Notes: generated from the sequence alone by a model not told the origin. Shown: positions 17,453 to 26,949, numbered from the stretch's first letter. The stretch: DNA of 55,151 bases from Bacteroidota bacterium (GCA_023457535.1 JAEWLN010000099.1:1-55151); one strand, 5' to 3'. Program-made: numbers and translations.

Positions 17453-18583
17453 TTAGAGTCCGCTTACAACGGCAGTACCGTCTGTGTTGACTACAAGGCC
17501 GAGGGTATAGTTGCCTCCGGTTATGGAGAAGTTGCCCGATCCCGGGTTGTAAACAGTCAGCGGATCAGCCGTGCCGACGTTAAATTTCCATGATTCGCCA
17601 ACGCCATAAATAGCCTGGCTCGCATTGGCCGCACGGAATTTTAATTCTCCGTCGCTCAATGCAGTGGTAATGTTGAACTGGTTGTTTGCGAAATCATAAG
17701 TCATCGGGATTTCATTGTCCCAGCCGCCTGTTGCGCTTCCGATAATGCCCCAGTTCATTTTGGTGGCCTTGTACTTCATCTGATCAATATCAACCTGAAC
17801 ATAGTACAATCCATCTCCATCGGTTTCTGCGATTTTAATGTCCTGTGAACCGCCTGCATTCTCAAGGTTCCCGTTTTGTGCCCCGCCGATGGTTCCGTAG
17901 TTTCCGTTGTCCCAGGTACCTTGCTCGCCAATGAATTTGAATCCATCGGACGCGCCCACCTTTACGTAGATCTCAAAAACTTTTGTAACGCCGTCTCCGA
18001 TATAGCGCATCGGGATGGCCGTAGCATTGTCCCAGGAACCGAGTCCGTAATATTGCTGCGGCGCACCAACAAAGAACAATACCGGGGTAACAGGAACTGC
18101 AGCTTCGAATGTGGTGACGTTAACAGTTACTACGTTGGAATATTGCATCATGGCATTTTCTGAATTGCCCAATGCCGATTTGATTCTGATGTCCAAAGCG
18201 TACGTCATAAAAGGCTCAAAACGCGGGTCCTGCTCAGGAAGATTCTGCGCCATCAAGACATCGTTCAACTGTCCTACCGTCCAGGTTACATATTTGTCGG
18301 TAGTTAAGCCGCCCACTATTGGGTTGGCAAAGTTAGTTCCGGATTCTGCAATTTCCACCGTATAATTCGCCACCGACTGCAAACCGGCGCTGCTGTGATC
18401 CCACACCAACGTGGTCAGGATGTCGTCCTGATTTTCCTCGGTCAGTACGAAATCAGTACCGTCCGTTGGTGTTAAAAGTACCGGGCCTCCGTTTGGATAA
18501 GCAACCGGATCTGTATCATTTTCGCAGGCGCCCAAAGCAATCAGCAAAAAGGCAAACATTGAAGTTCTTAAAATATTTTTCAT
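17453..18583 (-). CDS. susE: SusE/SusF-family outer-membrane starch-binding lipoprotein
   Basis: A 376-residue lipoprotein (signal FLLIALGACENDT). An N-terminal SusE domain is seen in PVLLTPTDGTDFVLTEENQDDILTTLVWDHS, and two starch-binding-like repeats follow (FVGAPQQYYGLGSWDNATAIPM near 167 and NWGIIGSATGGWDNEIPMTYD near 279). Such proteins sit on the cell surface and hold starch for the SusCD transporter. It lies 18 bp behind susD. It is shorter than the Bacteroides SusE/SusF pair combined and probably does the job of both. Family call strong. Confidence 0.88.
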   Translation of the reverse strand: MKNILRTSMFAFLLIALGACENDTDPVAYPNGGPVLLTPTDGTDFVLTEENQDDILTTLVWDHSSAGLQSVANYTVEIAESGTNFANPIVGGLTTDKYVTWTVGQLNDVLMAQNLPEQDPRFEPFMTYALDIRIKSALGNSENAMMQYSNVVTVNVTTFEAAVPVTPVLFFVGAPQQYYGLGSWDNATAIPMRYIGDGVTKVFEIYVKVGASDGFKFIGEQGTWDNGNYGTIGGAQNGNLENAGGSQDIKIAETDGDGLYYVQVDIDQMKYKATKMNWGIIGSATGGWDNEIPMTYDFANNQFNITTALSDGELKFRAANASQAIYGVGESWKFNVGTADPLTVYNPGSGNFSITGGNYTLGLVVNTDGTAVVSGL

Positions 18584-18601
18584 TTGAATAAGCTTTTAAT
18601 A

Positions 18602-20176
18602 TTAATATCCAGGGTTTTGTGTCAAGTTTGGATTCGCCTGAAGCGCCGTAAGCGGAATAGGGAATAAATTATAACTGGCCGGAATGGCTGTTCCTTCTAC
18701 AACGCCGCCTTTCCAAGGCCATACGTAAGAACCGCCCGTGAATTTTCCAAAACGGATCAGATCGGTTCTTCTGTGGCCTTCAAAATTGAGCTCGCGAGCG
18801 CGTTCGTCGAGGATGAAATCCAGCGTGAGCGCACCGGCAGTGATGGCTGCAGCGCCCGATCTTGTACGAACCTGGTTGACGTAACCAAGTGCCTGATCGA
18901 TCGTACCGCCGCCGCCTCTGAGCACACATTCGGCATACATCAGGTAAGCATCGGCCAAACGGTACAACGGGAAATCGGTGCCGGAGAATACGGTCGAAAT
19001 CGAAGGCGAAGCTACGTTTGTGTTGCGGAATTTAACCGACGGATAACCATCTGTCCAGATCTTGTAATCGGCCATTTCAAATTCGTGGCCCGCCGTCCAG
19101 AACAACTGCGCGCGCACGTCCGGGGAAGCCGCGAGTTCAGCCGCAGAGCTTCCGAATTTGCCATACCACGCCTTGGTAGCGCGGTGTCCCTGCCATGCAT
19201 TGGCGCCGCCGCCAGGGTTGCCGAAATCGGTTGGAACCATCGTAGCGTCGCTCATACTGCCGTTTACCAGGTAAGTGGTGTTTCCATAACTCTGGCTTAC
19301 GAGTGCATCGGCGATCAGCGGGAAAATGATCTCGTTTTTTGCATCTGTCACGTTGTTGTCGGCAGAGAAAAGGCTTACAAAATTATCGGCAAGCTGGTAG
19401 CCGCCTTCGTTGATGACTTTGCTGGTGTAAGTGAGCGCATCGGCATAACGCGCCGTACCGGTATAAACCTGCGCATTGAGGTACAACTTGGCCAGCAACA
19501 TACGCGCCACCGATTTGTTCGCACGGCCGTAGCTGTTGGTTGGAGGCAACGTGTTTTCGATCGCAAGCAGTTCGCTCTCGACATAATTGAACAGTTCAGT
19601 TCTTGAAGCCTGCGGTTTTGGCACGCCGCTGTTCAAATCGGCCTCAGTCACGATTACGCCTTTACCAAAGCAATCGATCATGTAGAAATAGGCCAGTGAA
19701 CGCAGAAAACGCAATTCGGCGATGTTTTGTTCCTCGTTTGGCACATCTACGCGCGACAACACGTTCAAAATGTTGTTGCACTGTGGCACGGTGTAATACA
19801 CGCGGTTGTAGAGGTAACGGAAGAATTTGTTGTTCTCGTCCCAGTTCGACGCTGTGGTCAGCTGGTCGAGACCATTGTCGCCCCAACGGTTTTTCATACC
19901 GTCTGCGGTAAACTCCTGCAGGTTGATGATCCCGCGCAGGAACGGGGATTCTCCCGGGTCGTCGCTGATATCGGAACTTCCCGGACCATTCGGGCCTGAA
20001 AGTGCAAATGCGCCGTACATTTTGGACATGAGCCCCTCAATCGCATTGGGATCCTGGGCCAAAAGCTGCTCAAGGGTAAGTTGTGTGAGCGGCTCAGTAT
20101 CAAGATCGCTCGTACATCCCGCAAACAATAGGACCGATAACCCCAATCCTAAAATATTGTGCTTAAATTTTTTCAT
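18602..20176 (-). CDS. susD: SusD/RagB-family nutrient-binding lipoprotein
   Basis: A 524-residue surface lipoprotein (lipobox LFAGC near residue 21). SusD-type helical repeats are visible, for example LRFLRSLAYFYMIDCFGKGVIVTEAD, ARMLLAKLYLNAQVYTGTARYADALTYTSKVINEGGYQL, and the C-terminal block FILDERARELNFEGHRRTDLIRFGKF. SusD forms the lid on the SusC barrel and binds the oligosaccharide. The gene is nine bases behind susC. The neighbouring amylases and GH65 enzyme point to alpha-glucans as the ligand. Confidence 0.95.
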   Translation of the reverse strand: MKKFKHNILGLGLSVLLFAGCTSDLDTEPLTQLTLEQLLAQDPNAIEGLMSKMYGAFALSGPNGPGSSDISDDPGESPFLRGIINLQEFTADGMKNRWGDNGLDQLTTASNWDENNKFFRYLYNRVYYTVPQCNNILNVLSRVDVPNEEQNIAELRFLRSLAYFYMIDCFGKGVIVTEADLNSGVPKPQASRTELFNYVESELLAIENTLPPTNSYGRANKSVARMLLAKLYLNAQVYTGTARYADALTYTSKVINEGGYQLADNFVSLFSADNNVTDAKNEIIFPLIADALVSQSYGNTTYLVNGSMSDATMVPTDFGNPGGGANAWQGHRATKAWYGKFGSSAAELAASPDVRAQLFWTAGHEFEMADYKIWTDGYPSVKFRNTNVASPSISTVFSGTDFPLYRLADAYLMYAECVLRGGGGTIDQALGYVNQVRTRSGAAAITAGALTLDFILDERARELNFEGHRRTDLIRFGKFTGGSYVWPWKGGVVEGTAIPASYNLFPIPLTALQANPNLTQNPGY

Positions 20177-20185
20177 AGTTTTTAA

Positions 20186-23100
20186 TTAAAAGTCAAGATT
20201 TACCCCTACTGTATAAACACGTGGCCTTGGATAGAAATTGTTGTCCAGACCGTTAAAATTCTCAGGATCCTGGCCCGAATATTTGGTCACGATGAATACA
20301 TTGTTCACCGATCCGTAAACGCGCAAAGAGGATTTGCCCACAAACTTCCCGAATTTATACCCGAGCGTCATGTTGTCGCAACGCAGGAAAGAGGCATCTT
20401 CGAGCATGTAGTCAGAGAACTGGCTGTTTCCGTCGTTAAAGTTCGTGATGATAGGCCTTCCATCTTCGTAAATATCGATGACGTTGTTCAGCGCACTGGC
20501 CGTTCCCGCAGTAGCGCGATCGGTAAAACCGGCCACGAGGATTTTGGTGTTGTACGCCTGGCCGCCTGCCTGTCCGTGGAAGTTAGACGTGAAATCGAAG
20601 TTTTTGTAGTTCATGTTGATGCCGAAACCGTACGTCCAGTTAGGGCGGATCGACTTATAGTAGCGGTCATCATTGTTGATTTTGTTGTCGCCGTTCAAAT
20701 CGGCAAAGGCACCGATGATCGCATTGCCATTAGCATCGTACAATTGTTGGAATACCCACGCCGAATGCGGTTGGTAACCAGTTCCGTGATAAGCCAGTTG
20801 AACATTTGTCCCGGTTGGCAAACCACCGTCTTTGGAAGCGATGCGCGTGATGCCTTGGAGGTCTGTTACCTCCGCATAATTGTAGGCACCATTGGCGTTG
20901 AAACTCAAACTGAAGTTGTCATTCTGATAAGCGCGGACATTCAGGAAAAGTTCCATACCCTTGCTTTCGGTTTCCCCGACGTTGCTCACGAACTGGTCAG
21001 AAAGTCCTTGACCCGGCGGCACGACGTAACGCGCGAGCAAGTCGTTTGTTTTGCGCTGGTAAATGTCAAAAGTACCCGACAATGCGCCTGACTTGAGGAA
21101 CTGGAAATCCACACCCAGGTTGTATGTATCGGTGGTTTCCCAAGTTACGTCAGGATCGTACGGCAAAGCACTGTACAAGGCCACACCCTGGAAATACTGG
21201 CTCGTTCCACCTCCCGGAACAAACAAAGGACGCGATGGGAAATAACCCACTTCTCCGGAAATGTCAGAATTACCGGTTCTACCCCAACCTATTCGCAGCT
21301 TAAGGTCCTGGATAAAATTCACATTGGAAAGGAATGATTCTTCCTTGATTTGCCAGGCCGCACCTACCGCCGGGAAATAACCCCATTGGTTTTCGCCGCC
21401 GCTGAACAGTGAAGAAGCATCAGCGCGGAACGTAGCGGTCAGTAAATACCTGCCGAGCAAATCCACATTGGCACGTGCAAAGAACGATTGCAGGTTGAGC
21501 GGATTGTAATAACGGTTGTTCAGGTTACGCGGGTTAGGTTCCGCAAAATCGCGTTGACCATTGTCGTCAAGGTAGCGGTATTCCACTTTGTTTCCGTCGT
21601 TGATGAAATTCTGGTACGAATAACCGGCCTGCGCATCGATTTTTCTCAGGAATCCGTTGAACGATTTGGCATAGGCCAGGTAAGCGTCCATCGACGTGTT
21701 GGTAAACGTTTGGGCTTCCTTGAAGTTTTCGCCCGGATTGTAAGCGAACTGGTTCCCGTTGTCGAACGTGCGGTAGCCGGCAATGGCATTGTAGCCGTAC
21801 ACTTCGCGGATTCTGGAATCTGTGGCGTCGAGCCCGAGGTTCAATACCGCGCGCAGCTCCGGCAAAAAGTGCATTTTATAATCAAATTCGATATTTCCCA
21901 AAAAGCGCAAAACCCTTTCCGGTCTTGTTCTTTGGTTCAAAATCGCCAACGGGTTCCAGGCGCCGTCCACAACATTGCCTGCCGCGCCGGTAAGGCTCTG
22001 GTAATAACCGCCAAAACGCGATCCCGGATCGTAGACAGGCTTGGTAGGGTCCATGTTCAGCGCCCCGCCGATGGCACCGCCTTCGTCAATCGCATTTTTC
22101 TCGGCATAAATTCCTTTGGCATTGACATCCACTTTTAAGTGATCGTCAAAAAACATTGGCGTCATTTTCAACGAGTACGTGTAGCGCTCGTAATTGCTGG
22201 TCTTGACCAAACCTTCCGTATTGTTGTATCCGAGTGAAAAACGGAACGGAATCTTTTTATACAGGTTTGCGCGTGCGCTGAATGTATGGTCTGTAGAAAT
22301 GGACGTACGAAAGATCTCGTCAGCCCAATCCGTATTGAACAACAGGCGGCCCTCTATGGCTTGTGTTGTAGGATCATCGGTCAATCCCGATCCGTCCGGA
22401 ACACCGAGATCATTGAGGCGCGTCGGGTGGTATTTGCGGATAAAATTCACATATTCATTTCCATCGAGCACCTCGATTTTTTTGCCTACCTGGCCCACCG
22501 ATACATTGCCCGAGTAATTGAACTGGGGCGCACCCGCCGTTCCTTTTTTAGTGGTGATGATGATCACGCCGTTTGACGCGCGAACGCCGTAAATGGCCGT
22601 CGCCGATGCGTCTTTCAGGATCGAAAAGCTCTCGACATCATTCGGGTTGATCAGTGAAAACGGGTTGCTCACCCCGGCCGGGTTGTCCTGGCTGATGGGC
22701 ACGCCGTCAATAATAATGAGTGGTTTGTTGCTCGCCCCGAGTGAAGCGCCGCCGCGGATGCGGATGTTCGGATCGGCATCGGGCTGGCCTCCGGTAGAAG
22801 TAATCCGCACGCCGGCAGCCTTACCGGTCAGCAATTGGTCTACCGACACAATGGCGCCTTTGTTGAAATCTTTGGACGTCACGAGTGCCACAGATCCGGT
22901 TGCGTCCTTTTTAGTGGTCGAACCGTAACCAATCTGCACCACTACTTCGCTGAGCTGCGCCGCCTCTTCCTGAAGCGCCACGTTCAGCGTAGCCTGTCCT
23001 GTGTAAGCGACAGTGTAATTCGTGTAACCCAGGTACGAAAAGACGATCTTATCGCCGTTTTTAACTCCGGCCAGCGTAAAATTACCGTCAAAATCGGTTT

Positions 23101-23257
23101 GGGTACCGCCCGGAGCGCCCTGAACTACTACGTTTACTCCCGGAATGGGCTGCTTCGACGCGCTGTCGAGAACCGTCCCTTTCAAAGTGCTCTGGGCCAG
23201 CGCACTAAACGGAAGTAGAAGCAATAACAACAACAACTTTTTGTAAATTGTTTTCAT
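20186..23257 (-). CDS. susC: SusC/RagA-family TonB-linked outer-membrane transporter
   Basis: A 1023-residue TonB-dependent transporter with a signal peptide (LLLLLLLLPFSALAQ) and a carboxypeptidase-like regulatory domain (STLKGTVLDSASKQPIPGVNVVVQGAPGGTQTDFDGNFTLAG, about 23-64). A plug domain follows (about 105-230, with the SusC mark PNIRIRGGASLGASNKPLIIIDGVPI), and then a long beta barrel ending in an aromatic residue (VGVNLDF). It pumps glucans bound by SusD into the periplasm using TonB/ExbBD energy. It is the first gene of the operon; regulatory sites lie in the 225-bp gap shared with the LacI-type regulator. Confidence 0.96.
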   Translation of the reverse strand: MKTIYKKLLLLLLLLPFSALAQSTLKGTVLDSASKQPIPGVNVVVQGAPGGTQTDFDGNFTLAGVKNGDKIVFSYLGYTNYTVAYTGQATLNVALQEEAAQLSEVVVQIGYGSTTKKDATGSVALVTSKDFNKGAIVSVDQLLTGKAAGVRITSTGGQPDADPNIRIRGGASLGASNKPLIIIDGVPISQDNPAGVSNPFSLINPNDVESFSILKDASATAIYGVRASNGVIIITTKKGTAGAPQFNYSGNVSVGQVGKKIEVLDGNEYVNFIRKYHPTRLNDLGVPDGSGLTDDPTTQAIEGRLLFNTDWADEIFRTSISTDHTFSARANLYKKIPFRFSLGYNNTEGLVKTSNYERYTYSLKMTPMFFDDHLKVDVNAKGIYAEKNAIDEGGAIGGALNMDPTKPVYDPGSRFGGYYQSLTGAAGNVVDGAWNPLAILNQRTRPERVLRFLGNIEFDYKMHFLPELRAVLNLGLDATDSRIREVYGYNAIAGYRTFDNGNQFAYNPGENFKEAQTFTNTSMDAYLAYAKSFNGFLRKIDAQAGYSYQNFINDGNKVEYRYLDDNGQRDFAEPNPRNLNNRYYNPLNLQSFFARANVDLLGRYLLTATFRADASSLFSGGENQWGYFPAVGAAWQIKEESFLSNVNFIQDLKLRIGWGRTGNSDISGEVGYFPSRPLFVPGGGTSQYFQGVALYSALPYDPDVTWETTDTYNLGVDFQFLKSGALSGTFDIYQRKTNDLLARYVVPPGQGLSDQFVSNVGETESKGMELFLNVRAYQNDNFSLSFNANGAYNYAEVTDLQGITRIASKDGGLPTGTNVQLAYHGTGYQPHSAWVFQQLYDANGNAIIGAFADLNGDNKINNDDRYYKSIRPNWTYGFGINMNYKNFDFTSNFHGQAGGQAYNTKILVAGFTDRATAGTASALNNVIDIYEDGRPIITNFNDGNSQFSDYMLEDASFLRCDNMTLGYKFGKFVGKSSLRVYGSVNNVFIVTKYSGQDPENFNGLDNNFYPRPRVYTVGVNLDF

Positions 23258-23295
23258 ACATTTTGTTTAAGTTAGGATTTAGTTTTTTGAGCTTT

Positions 23296-23310
23296 TACTT
23301 TTACTTCGAA
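23296..23310. promoter_or_regulatory. 15-base motif shared with the MFS operon leader
   Basis: TACTTTTACTTCGAA is present here and again at 24637-24651. The five bases GCTTT precede both, separated by zero bases here and one base there. It lies 39 bases upstream of susC, next to a possible minus-strand -7 box TAATTTTA (23314-23321). It is a candidate binding site for a common regulator. Confidence 0.5.
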
Positions 23311-23366
23311 TGTTAAAATTACGTAAAATTCCGGTCGATTTGTGTTAATGCATTTCAAATGGACCT

Positions 23367-23380
23367 CGAAAACGTTTTCG
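23367..23380. promoter_or_regulatory. Candidate LacI-family operator CGAAAACGTTTTCG
   Basis: A perfect 14-base palindrome with a central CG, the form expected for LacI-family operators. It lies in the divergent gap between susC and the LacI-type regulator, 110 bases from susC and 103 from the regulator start, so it could control both. Confidence 0.65.
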
Positions 23381-23482
23381 TGTTGAAAACTTTCGCGAAT
23401 ACATAGATTTTTAAGGCGAAAATTTCGATTTGCGAAAATTAAAATTACCTTTATTTCGAAAACTCTATTACCGCTTTTTTCG

Positions 23483-24508
23483 ATGAAAAGAAAAGTCACT
23501 TTAAAACAAATTGCCAAAGAACTCGACGTGTCCATTTCGACGGTGTCCAAATCGTTGCGCGACAGTCCCGAAATTTCAGAAGATACGCGCCAGAAAGTAC
23601 AAGCTTTCGCCAAGCTTTACAACTACAAACCCAATCTGATCGCGCTGAGCCTCAAAAACAAGAAAACCAAAACCATCGGCATCATCATTCCGGAAATCGT
23701 TCACCATTTTTTTGCTACGGTAATCAGCGGCATCGAGCATGTGGCCAATGAGCACGGGTACAATGTCATCGTGACGCTATCGGACGAATCGTTCGACAAA
23801 GAAGTCATCAACATGGAAATGCTGGCCAACGGCAGTATCGACGGCTTCATCATGTCTTTATCGAAAGAAACCCAGCACAAAAAAGACTTCCACCACATTG
23901 CCGAGGTCATCAACCAGGGCATGCCCGTGGTCATGTTCGACCGCGTCACATCGGACATTCTTTGCGATAAAGTCATCATAGACGACAATGCCGCTGCGTT
24001 CGATGCCGTTCAAAGCCTGGTCAACAAAGGCTTTCAAAAAATAGCGCTGATCACTACGGTCGATTACGTCAGCGTCGGCAAACTGCGCACCGACGGCTAC
24101 ATCAAAGCCTTGCGCACCAACGACCGCAAAGTCGACGAGAACCTGATCCTGCGCATCGAAGACATCGATAATTGCGAGGAACTCATTGAGCAACTCATGG
24201 CCGATGCGCGCCCCGACGCCGTTTTTGCCGTCAACGAACTCTTTGCCGTGACCGCGATCAAGGCAGCGAGCAAGATCGGGCTTAAAGTACCGGACGATGT
24301 AGCGGTAATCGGATTTACAGACGGCATCATTTCCAAATATTCCTCCCCGAGCATCACGACCGTATCGCAAAACGGCATAAAAATGGGCGGAAAAGCAGCC
24401 AAAATGCTCATCGACCGGCTCGAATCGGAAGAGGATGACGAGGAATTGTACCGCACCGAAGTCATCGAGACGCATCTGGTTGCGCGGGAATCTACGCCAA
24501 CGTTGTAG
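23483..24508 (+). CDS. LacI-family transcriptional regulator of the maltodextrin locus
   Basis: A 341-residue regulator with an N-terminal helix-turn-helix (TLKQIAKELDVSISTVSKSLRDSPEISEDTRQKV, about residues 6-39), a hinge helix (LIALSLKNKKTKTIG), and a periplasmic-binding-protein-like sensor domain (IIIPEIVHHFFATVISGIEHVANEHGY onward, with AVIGFTDG and PSITTVSQNGIKMGGKAA near the end). It probably senses maltose or a related sugar and controls the divergent susCDE operon and the transporter operon downstream. A palindrome fitting a LacI operator lies 103 bp upstream. The ligand is inferred from the neighbours. Confidence 0.93.
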   Translation: MKRKVTLKQIAKELDVSISTVSKSLRDSPEISEDTRQKVQAFAKLYNYKPNLIALSLKNKKTKTIGIIIPEIVHHFFATVISGIEHVANEHGYNVIVTLSDESFDKEVINMEMLANGSIDGFIMSLSKETQHKKDFHHIAEVINQGMPVVMFDRVTSDILCDKVIIDDNAAAFDAVQSLVNKGFQKIALITTVDYVSVGKLRTDGYIKALRTNDRKVDENLILRIEDIDNCEELIEQLMADARPDAVFAVNELFAVTAIKAASKIGLKVPDDVAVIGFTDGIISKYSSPSITTVSQNGIKMGGKAAKMLIDRLESEEDDEELYRTEVIETHLVARESTPTL

Positions 24509-24607
24509 TTCGCACAATGCCTTGATTGATAGTTATTTGTAATTTTTTACACGCGTTTTACGGCATTGTTAAAAAGGCACAAAAATTTTTCCGAACCAAA
24601 AAACAGC

Positions 24608-24685
24608 TATATTTACACCCGATTATCAGGGCTTTCTACTTTTACTTCGAACCAAAAGTGAGTTTTGATAAGCAAAGCGCTTATC
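24608..24685 (+). promoter_or_regulatory. Promoter and leader of the MFS-pgmB-GH65 operon
   Basis: A TATATTTA box (24608-24615) is followed by the shared motif TACTTTTACTTCGAA (24637-24651). An inverted repeat GATAAGC/GCTTATC with a five-base spacer (24667-24673 with 24679-24685) comes next, then the start at 24706. The order box, motif, inverted repeat suggests repressor control. The -7 box is a variant ending in A. Confidence 0.45.
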
Positions 24686-24705
24686 GTACAATTTAACATA
24701 CGATA

Positions 24706-26070
24706 ATGGAAAAGCGTAGATTAGGTTTTCTCGAAATCTGGAACATGAGTTTCGGGTTTTTGGGGATACAAATGGGGTTTGCCCTTCAGAATGCCAACGC
24801 AAGCCGGATCCTTCAAACCTTTGGCGCCGATGTGCACGAACTTTCATGGTTCTGGATTATTGCACCGCTGATGGGACTGATCGTCCAACCGATCATCGGG
24901 CATTACAGCGACAATACCTGGGGCCGTTTTGGCCGTCGGAAACCCTTCTTTTTAGTCGGTGCGCTGCTGGCGTCCGTGGGACTGATCCTGATGCCGCAAG
25001 CCGACATTTTCACAGCCTTCCTTCCTGCCCTTTGGGTGGGCGCGGGCATGCTGATGATCATGGACGCGTCGTTCAACATCGCGATGGAACCGTTCCGCGC
25101 GCTTGTGGGCGACAATTTGCGCAATGATCAGGCAACGCTCGGGTTTAGCGTCCAAACGGCGTTGATCGGGTTTGGTGCCGTCATCGGATCGTGGTTGCCG
25201 TATGCGCTGACCAACTGGTTTGGCGTGTCCAACGAAAGCGAAAACGGCAGCATTCCGCAACACCTGATCTATTCGTTTATCATTGGCGCGTTGATTTTGG
25301 TGGCGTCGATCCTGGTAACGGTGTTGACCACCAAAGAATATTCGCCTGAAGAACTTGCGCGGTTTTCAGAGGAAAAAGCCAGTGCAGACGCGCTTGCCGC
25401 AGAACTCGCCTCAGATCCTGAACCCGTGCGCGAATCCAGACTGAGCGACATTTTTGACGATTTTCGCAAAATGCCTGCTACGATGCGGCAATTGAGCTGG
25501 GTGCAGTTCTTTTCGTGGTTCGGACTCTTTGGCATGTGGGTGTTTACCACGCCGGCCATCGCGCACCACATCTACGGCTTGCCCGTGGACGACGTGTCGA
25601 GCAAAACCTATCAGGCCGCCGGGGACTGGGTGGGGATTTTATTTGGGATCTACAACGGGGTATCGGCGATCTTTGCGTTTATGCTGCCGCTGATCGCGAG
25701 GAAAATCGGACGTAAGAAAACGCACGCGATCTCGTTGGTCATTGGTGGCATCGGACTGCTTTCGATGTACATCATGCCCGATGAAAACTGGCTGATCCTG
25801 TCGATGGTCTGCATCGGCGTAGCCTGGGCGAGCATCCTTGCCATGCCATACGCCATCCTGGCCGGCGCCATTACCCCGATGAAAATGGGCGTCTACATGG
25901 GCATCTTTAATTTCTTTATTGTAATTCCCCAAATTATCAATGCGCTGATCGGCGGACCGCTGGTCAAATACCTCTACAATGACAATGCGATTTTTGCGTT
26001 GGTTACCAGCGGCGTCAGTTTCCTGATTGCAGCGGCACTCGTAGCCAAGGTCAAAGACGCCGAAGCTTAA
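24706..26070 (+). CDS. MFS/GPH-type sugar transporter, probably maltose
   Basis: A 454-residue membrane protein with about 12 hydrophobic segments. It opens with LGFLEIWNMSFGFLGIQMGFALQNANASRILQTFGA and has the motif GHYSDNTWGRFGRRKPFFLVGALLA between segments 2 and 3, as in sucrose and maltose carriers of the GPH/SLC45-like type. A charged loop of about 50 residues (near 215-265) splits the two halves. It lies three bases before pgmB and in the same operon as GH65 phosphorylase, so maltose is the likely cargo. Family firm, cargo inferred. Confidence 0.9.
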   Translation: MEKRRLGFLEIWNMSFGFLGIQMGFALQNANASRILQTFGADVHELSWFWIIAPLMGLIVQPIIGHYSDNTWGRFGRRKPFFLVGALLASVGLILMPQADIFTAFLPALWVGAGMLMIMDASFNIAMEPFRALVGDNLRNDQATLGFSVQTALIGFGAVIGSWLPYALTNWFGVSNESENGSIPQHLIYSFIIGALILVASILVTVLTTKEYSPEELARFSEEKASADALAAELASDPEPVRESRLSDIFDDFRKMPATMRQLSWVQFFSWFGLFGMWVFTTPAIAHHIYGLPVDDVSSKTYQAAGDWVGILFGIYNGVSAIFAFMLPLIARKIGRKKTHAISLVIGGIGLLSMYIMPDENWLILSMVCIGVAWASILAMPYAILAGAITPMKMGVYMGIFNFFIVIPQIINALIGGPLVKYLYNDNAIFALVTSGVSFLIAAALVAKVKDAEA

Positions 26071-26073
26071 AAA

Positions 26074-26736
26074 ATGAACATGAACAAAAAAGCATTTATC
26101 TTCGATCTCGACGGCGTCATCGTCGACACGGCCAAATACCACTTTTTGGCCTGGCAAAAAATTGCCTCCGAACTCGGGATCGAATTCACACCTGAACACA
26201 ATGAAGAACTCAAAGGCGTCAGCCGCGTGCGGTCGCTGGATCTGATTCTTGAACTCGGGAAAATGTCCGCCTCGCAAGCCGACAAGGACCGCTGGCTCGT
26301 CCAGAAAAACGAAGATTACCTTTCTTATCTGGTACACATGGACCAAAGCGAGATCCTGCCTGGCGTGCTGCACATCCTGCAGTTTTTAAAAGAACACCAA
26401 CAACCCATCGCACTGGGTTCTGCGAGCAAGAACGCGCGCCCGATTCTCGAAAAAACCGGAATCATCCACTACTTCGACGTCATCGTGGACGGCAACGACG
26501 TGACCAATGCCAAACCAGATCCGGAGGTCTTCGTGCAAGCTGCCAGACAACTGGGCATCGGCAATGAGGACGCAATCGTTTTTGAAGATTCGGTTGCCGG
26601 AATACAAGCTGCGAACATTGCCGGCATGACGAGCATCGGCATTGGGGAGGCGTCGATTTTAAAGCAGGCGCAATACAATTTTCCTGATTTTGTGCATATT
26701 GACACGAGTTTTATAGAACACATTATTAAGAAGTAA
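26074..26736 (+). CDS. pgmB: Beta-phosphoglucomutase
   Basis: A 220-residue HAD-superfamily enzyme that turns beta-glucose 1-phosphate into glucose 6-phosphate. The nucleophile motif is FIFDLDGVIVDTAKYH (Asp11, Asp13). The cap segment LKGVSRVRSLDLIL is typical of beta-phosphoglucomutase, and ALGSASKNA and VFEDSVAGIQAA complete the HAD motifs. The product of the next gene, a GH65 phosphorylase, is its substrate. The start is ATG 26074; a second ATG two codons later is possible. Confidence 0.94.
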   Translation: MNMNKKAFIFDLDGVIVDTAKYHFLAWQKIASELGIEFTPEHNEELKGVSRVRSLDLILELGKMSASQADKDRWLVQKNEDYLSYLVHMDQSEILPGVLHILQFLKEHQQPIALGSASKNARPILEKTGIIHYFDVIVDGNDVTNAKPDPEVFVQAARQLGIGNEDAIVFEDSVAGIQAANIAGMTSIGIGEASILKQAQYNFPDFVHIDTSFIEHIIKK

Positions 26737-26739
26737 GGT

Positions 26740-26935
26740 CGAACGTCGAAAGTCGAACGTCGAACGTCGAACGAGAGGGACATCAAATGTCGAATGTCAA
26801 CTGTCGAACGAGGCACACGACAACAAAAATCAAATCATCAATAATTAATCAATCAGAAAACGTCGGATATCAAAATAGAAAATGAGTTAATCAAATGCTT
26901 TTCATCTCGTTCGACATTGGACATTCGACATTAGA
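26740..26935. repeat. GTCGAAC tandem tract and 27-base inverted repeat
   Basis: Four or more units of GTCGAAC/GTCGAAA follow the pgmB stop (26740-26775). Then a 27-base arm at 26786-26812 is matched by its near-complement at 26906-26932 (about 24 of 27 positions), with about 93 AT-rich bases between. Transcribed, the arms could fold into a long stem between pgmB and the GH65 gene. Confidence 0.75.
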
Positions 26936-26949
26936 CTAAAAATAAAAAC

